Of a stretch of DNA of 37,899 nt, positions 35,258-37,899 are shown piece after piece. The DNA lies in the IMG/VR virus record IMGVR_UViG_3300022696_000130, positions 1 to 37,899 of that record; one strand, 5' to 3'. The stretch comes from a virus. Each line of letters starts with the position of its first letter. Position 1 is the first letter of the stretch. The notes below the pieces were generated by a model that did not search any database, was not told where the DNA came from, and worked only from the letters and a program-made list of their open reading frames with translations. The translations under genes and the position numbers were made by a program.

Positions 35258-35581
35258 TTACTCCACGATGATAAAGCCGTTACTGTCAATGTAGCCGCCG
35301 TACTTTTTGATGATCTCCGTCATGGCGGCGATGGTCAGAGCGTAAGAAATCCCAGCCACACTAATATACCCCGGAGGAGGGTTAACCTGATCCTGCAAAG
35401 GATACACATCAATCATGACGGTAGAGAGCTTGACGTTAACTCGGCCCCAGTTATCCACCACATTCAGCGTCTTGTAGTTGTCGTCCATTTCAACACGCTG
35501 AACAATGATGGATAACCAAGGCTCCGAGTCTGGAGTCGGGAGGTCAATCGAAAGCTTCTGACTTCGCAGTCTGGTAATCAT
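35258..35581 (-). CDS. Virion operon protein (107 aa), unknown
   Basis: The ATG at 35581 overlaps the upstream stop (TGATG); 107 residues. N-terminal beta strands (PDSEPWLSIIVQRVEMDDNY) and an extended middle lead to PGYISVAGISYALTIAAMTE and a C-terminal GGYIDSNGFIIVE. It sits between two virion genes and pairs with the 198-aa gene downstream in gene order. No family is recognised. Confidence 0.65.
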   Translation of the reverse strand: MITRLRSQKLSIDLPTPDSEPWLSIIVQRVEMDDNYKTLNVVDNWGRVNVKLSTVMIDVYPLQDQVNPPPGYISVAGISYALTIAAMTEIIKKYGGYIDSNGFIIVE

Positions 35582-37098
35582 CAGACGTTGTTCTCCACCG
35601 GGGGAACGCAAGAAACCGTCACCGTGGCGGCGGCATTATTCAGGGTGTAGAGGGCTTTGGCCTGAGTGACCCCACCATCGCCTTCGCAAACAAACACGGC
35701 GTTCTTGTTGGTCCCTGCCGTTCCACCAAGGGTGTCACCATCATAGTCAAATTCGTAGACGATGTTATTACCACTACGGAATGCCGAGGCATTGACGTTA
35801 CCTTTGACAGGGTTAGTAGCGGAGTTCTCCACGGTCACGGCCCCAGCGGTGTTGTAGTCTGCGGCGAAGAACGTGTGGAACCATGCCTCCAGGTCGGAAA
35901 CGGCGTCAGCACCAACAGTGGTGACGACCGACAAGTAGAAGGGGTAGGACTTCATAGCCCCAGAGTCGTCGTAGAAGATGACATCCTGCTTGTCGTTCCC
36001 CACCAACCCCTCAATGAAGAGACCTCCAACCCCGGTGCCGGAGCGGGGGACGATCTTCCCTGCCGCCGAGTATGTGTACCAGGTTTCCACCCGCTTCCCA
36101 TAGGTGGTGTTGGCCGCATGAGCATTGATGTCAACATCGACAGCGGCAACCGCGTCGAGGTACGCGACACATTGAGCAAGACTGGCCCCGTTCGGATTAC
36201 GGAGAATCCAAGAAAAGCTTCCATCAGCCTGAGTGAATCCGCTCTTGACTTCTGGGGTGTCCACCTCTTCGATCCTCATGTTCTGCCACACCCCAACCTG
36301 AAGGGCTGAGTCGGCATTGTAGACGCTGGCAAGTGGGTGGTCTGTGGTGTTGGTAGTCAAATGCTGGGTCTCGTTGACAGCAAGGCCGGTCGAGTACCCA
36401 CCAAGTTCCGCGATACCGAGGTCATTGACGGTATCTTTCCGGTCGAAGTTGTAACCATAGGTTCTAATGGACACGGCTTCAAAGGCCCTGGTATCAAAAT
36501 TCCCGGCCCCGGAATCTGAAGGAGTATTGGCCGTGGAGCCGTAAACCTGAACCGCCTCGTCAAATTGCCCCGGCTTGGCAAAGTCAACCGGAGTGAGGGT
36601 ATTCAGGTCGGGGTTCGCGGAGCTTGACAGCATGTAGTAGGGCTGGCTGGCCGCTTCAATCGTGGACAGTCCTTTGTTACCAAAGAAGATACGATCAACC
36701 CCGCCATCAAGAGCGTACTCGTTCCAACCGGAGCCACGGATGATTTTTCTGTCAGCGTCAGTCGCCGGTTTCTTCGAGTTGATGTAACTGTAGGCCCCAG
36801 CGAACTTGAAGGTGCCGGAGGTCCAGCGGTCGTACTGGCGAAGGGTCTCATCAACCTTCCGCTCTTGATTCTCGAAGGCATAAGCCGCCTCGAACTTGAT
36901 CCCAAGAACCTCATCAAGGGGATTGGCCTCAAGACCGGAACCGAGGTCCACCTGAGCCAACTCCTGCAGAGTGATGAACTCGATGGTTCCATTGGTCGTA
37001 TCGAAGAATACGTTACCATCAGGGGTCCCTGCCCGACCTTGGGAAGACTGAACCAAGGCTACATCGTAATTGGATAAATCAATCAAAACTGGTTGCAT
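35581..37098 (-). CDS. Large virion/tail structural protein (505 aa)
   Basis: GGAGAACAGGAGTAAATT precedes the ATG. The protein is rich in Asn, Thr, Gly and aromatic residues, with repeated strand patterns typical of virion proteins; NGTIEFITLQELAQVDLGSG, SWILRNPNGASLAQCVAYLD and VETWYTYSAAGKIVPRSGTG are examples. GC-rich, C-ending codons suggest high expression. It might be a tail or baseplate component; I cannot assign a named family. It contains few Cys and no enzyme motif. Confidence 0.7.
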   Translation of the reverse strand: MQPVLIDLSNYDVALVQSSQGRAGTPDGNVFFDTTNGTIEFITLQELAQVDLGSGLEANPLDEVLGIKFEAAYAFENQERKVDETLRQYDRWTSGTFKFAGAYSYINSKKPATDADRKIIRGSGWNEYALDGGVDRIFFGNKGLSTIEAASQPYYMLSSSANPDLNTLTPVDFAKPGQFDEAVQVYGSTANTPSDSGAGNFDTRAFEAVSIRTYGYNFDRKDTVNDLGIAELGGYSTGLAVNETQHLTTNTTDHPLASVYNADSALQVGVWQNMRIEEVDTPEVKSGFTQADGSFSWILRNPNGASLAQCVAYLDAVAAVDVDINAHAANTTYGKRVETWYTYSAAGKIVPRSGTGVGGLFIEGLVGNDKQDVIFYDDSGAMKSYPFYLSVVTTVGADAVSDLEAWFHTFFAADYNTAGAVTVENSATNPVKGNVNASAFRSGNNIVYEFDYDGDTLGGTAGTNKNAVFVCEGDGGVTQAKALYTLNNAAATVTVSCVPPVENNV

Positions 37099-37101
37099 AA
37101 T

Positions 37102-37428
37102 TTACTCCTGTTCTCCTATGAGTTGACCTAATTTTTCAGCAAGGCGTTCATTTTCCCTACGTATTTCTGCAAGAAGGTTTTCGTGCCTTCTCTTCATCTC
37201 ATTAATATATGCCGTAGCCCGATCACGTTCTTCCTTGACTCCAAGATCGTAGGCTTCCAACTCAAAACCACGGGCAAATTCAAGAAGTTGAAAGACCTCA
37301 GCATCATTTAATTTCTTTGGCCACTGTCCAAGAGGCTCCTGTTTAGAGGAGATAAGGTTGTAATCACCCCTCACACCATCACGGGTAAACTGGTTAGCGT
37401 AGGCTCCTTGAAGTGTAAGGTCAGGCAT
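37102..37428 (-). CDS. Coiled-coil protein in tail operon (108 aa)
   Basis: The ATG at 37428 overlaps the upstream stop region and has GAGGTTGAGAGA before it. The first half includes LNDAEVFQLLEFARGFELEA, the second half is a strong coiled coil (HENLLAEIRRENERLAEKLG). It ends IGEQE. The coil suggests a trimeric or bundled part of a tail or neck assembly, or a small chaperone; not determined. Confidence 0.62.
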   Translation of the reverse strand: MPDLTLQGAYANQFTRDGVRGDYNLISSKQEPLGQWPKKLNDAEVFQLLEFARGFELEAYDLGVKEERDRATAYINEMKRRHENLLAEIRRENERLAEKLGQLIGEQE

Positions 37429-37899
37429 TTCTCTCAACCTCCAGCTTTGCTAGTAAAGAAGAACCCCCTTCGGTTATTGTGATCTCCTGTCCATATTCGA
37501 CATAACCATTCTTCATGATTTGAACATAAACAAGATTATTTCTTAGGCCGGTATAGGTATAGGTACTTGTGGAACAGGACTCAACCCCTCCTAAGTTAGA
37601 ACCAAGGCTTCCTTCTGGGATATTATCCTGATCGTATATCCTGACTTCTGCGCCAACCAAACTAACATTTGCAGATATAACCAGATCATCTGTTATTGGG
37701 GCGGGGCCATTACCCCAGTCATACTCAAAAGGCCCGGCATCATACCTTTCTGTAGACAAGTCTATGTAGCTAAGCCTTGGGTTCATCAAAACATCAACTG
37801 CAAGCCATGGGTTTTCTTTCACCAGCGCATGGTTTGTAAAAAGGTCTGACGCTGTTGGCATTTCTACTTGAGGGGAAGAACTAGAGGCTGGGCTAAAAT
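37421..37899 (-). CDS. Virion protein, 5' part beyond window
   Basis: The frame stays open to the right edge, reading FSPASSSSPQVE before the first internal ATG at 37861, which has no SD. So the gene probably begins outside the window. A Ser/Pro linker leads into a helical segment (ASDLFTNHALVKENPWLAVD) and an Ig-like beta domain (LVISANVSLVGAEVRIYDQD; CSTSTYTYTGLRNNLVYVQI) that looks like the carbohydrate-binding or regulatory-like folds of tail proteins. It is the most upstream leftward gene seen on this side. Confidence 0.6.
   Translation of the reverse strand, partial: FSPASSSSPQVEMPTASDLFTNHALVKENPWLAVDVLMNPRLSYIDLSTERYDAGPFEYDWGNGPAPITDDLVISANVSLVGAEVRIYDQDNIPEGSLGSNLGGVESCSTSTYTYTGLRNNLVYVQIMKNGYVEYGQEITITEGGSSLLAKLEVERNA

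Noticed and set aside
1-37899. Window as a complete circular genome with the capsid gene joining across the ends
   Set aside because: Reading the capsid frame from base 1 into base 37899 gives only ILAQPLVLPLK then a stop, which does not look like a capsid C terminus, and the right-edge gene has its own open frame running out of the window.
1-37899. CRISPR array, insertion sequence, integrase or attachment site
   Set aside because: No regularly spaced repeats, transposase or recombinase motifs, or direct repeats flanking a tRNA were seen.

Overview
The window is an interior piece of a tailed double-stranded DNA bacteriophage genome. No host gene, rRNA, integrase or attachment site was seen. 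Three signs support this. A leftward block runs small terminase, large terminase, portal, scaffold, major capsid protein. A second leftward block at the right edge encodes virion or tail proteins. Between them lies a rightward run of about 60 mostly tiny, tightly overlapping genes for replication, recombination and unknown functions. Shine-Dalgarno sites (AGGAGG type) and four-base ATGA/GTGA/TTGA overlaps point to a bacterial host. The host genus cannot be read from the sequence. The portal and capsid types suggest a podovirus-like or P22-like head, but this is inference.

Layout. 1-10048 (minus): packaging and head genes, in transcription order small terminase, a large HExxH protein, three small genes, large terminase (interrupted by an intein), a beta-rich protein, a 58-aa basic protein, a Dps-like ferritin-fold protein, portal, an 82-aa protein, scaffold and major capsid protein (cut by the left edge). 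10049-10469: divergent control region. 10470-19385 (plus): small genes, including beta-barrel paralogues, a candidate ssDNA-binding protein, an HNH protein and a DIP1984-like protein. 19386-19728: a structured non-coding stretch ending in a terminator. 19729-23146: a MoxR/CobS-like AAA+ ATPase, a middle protein and a CobT-like protein with HExxH and VWA domains. 23200-26863: small genes, then a replication-organiser-like protein, a DnaB/Twinkle-like helicase and a stand-alone primase zinc finger. 27045-33990: further small genes, a RecB/Cas4-like nuclease, a second nuclease-like protein and a small zincin. 34065-37899 (minus): virion or tail genes, facing the plus genes across a strong terminator at 34021-34048.

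Two observations stand out. First, the large terminase carries a 319-residue intein in its Walker A motif (6833-7789). The central part of that intein is the reverse complement of an HNH homing-endonuclease gene (6961-7770, plus strand), which has its own promoter-like sequence and ribosome binding site inside the intein DNA. One DNA segment thus appears to encode a protein-splicing element on one strand and a homing endonuclease on the other. Second, eight otherwise different plus-strand proteins end in exactly Trp-Phe, mostly after a short acidic/serine stretch (LPDTKEEWF, LPDSDESWF, VPDSDKLWF and similar), while no protein of the structural operons does. This looks like a shared C-terminal docking tag.

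All functional names rest on reading motifs and gene order by eye; no database search was possible.
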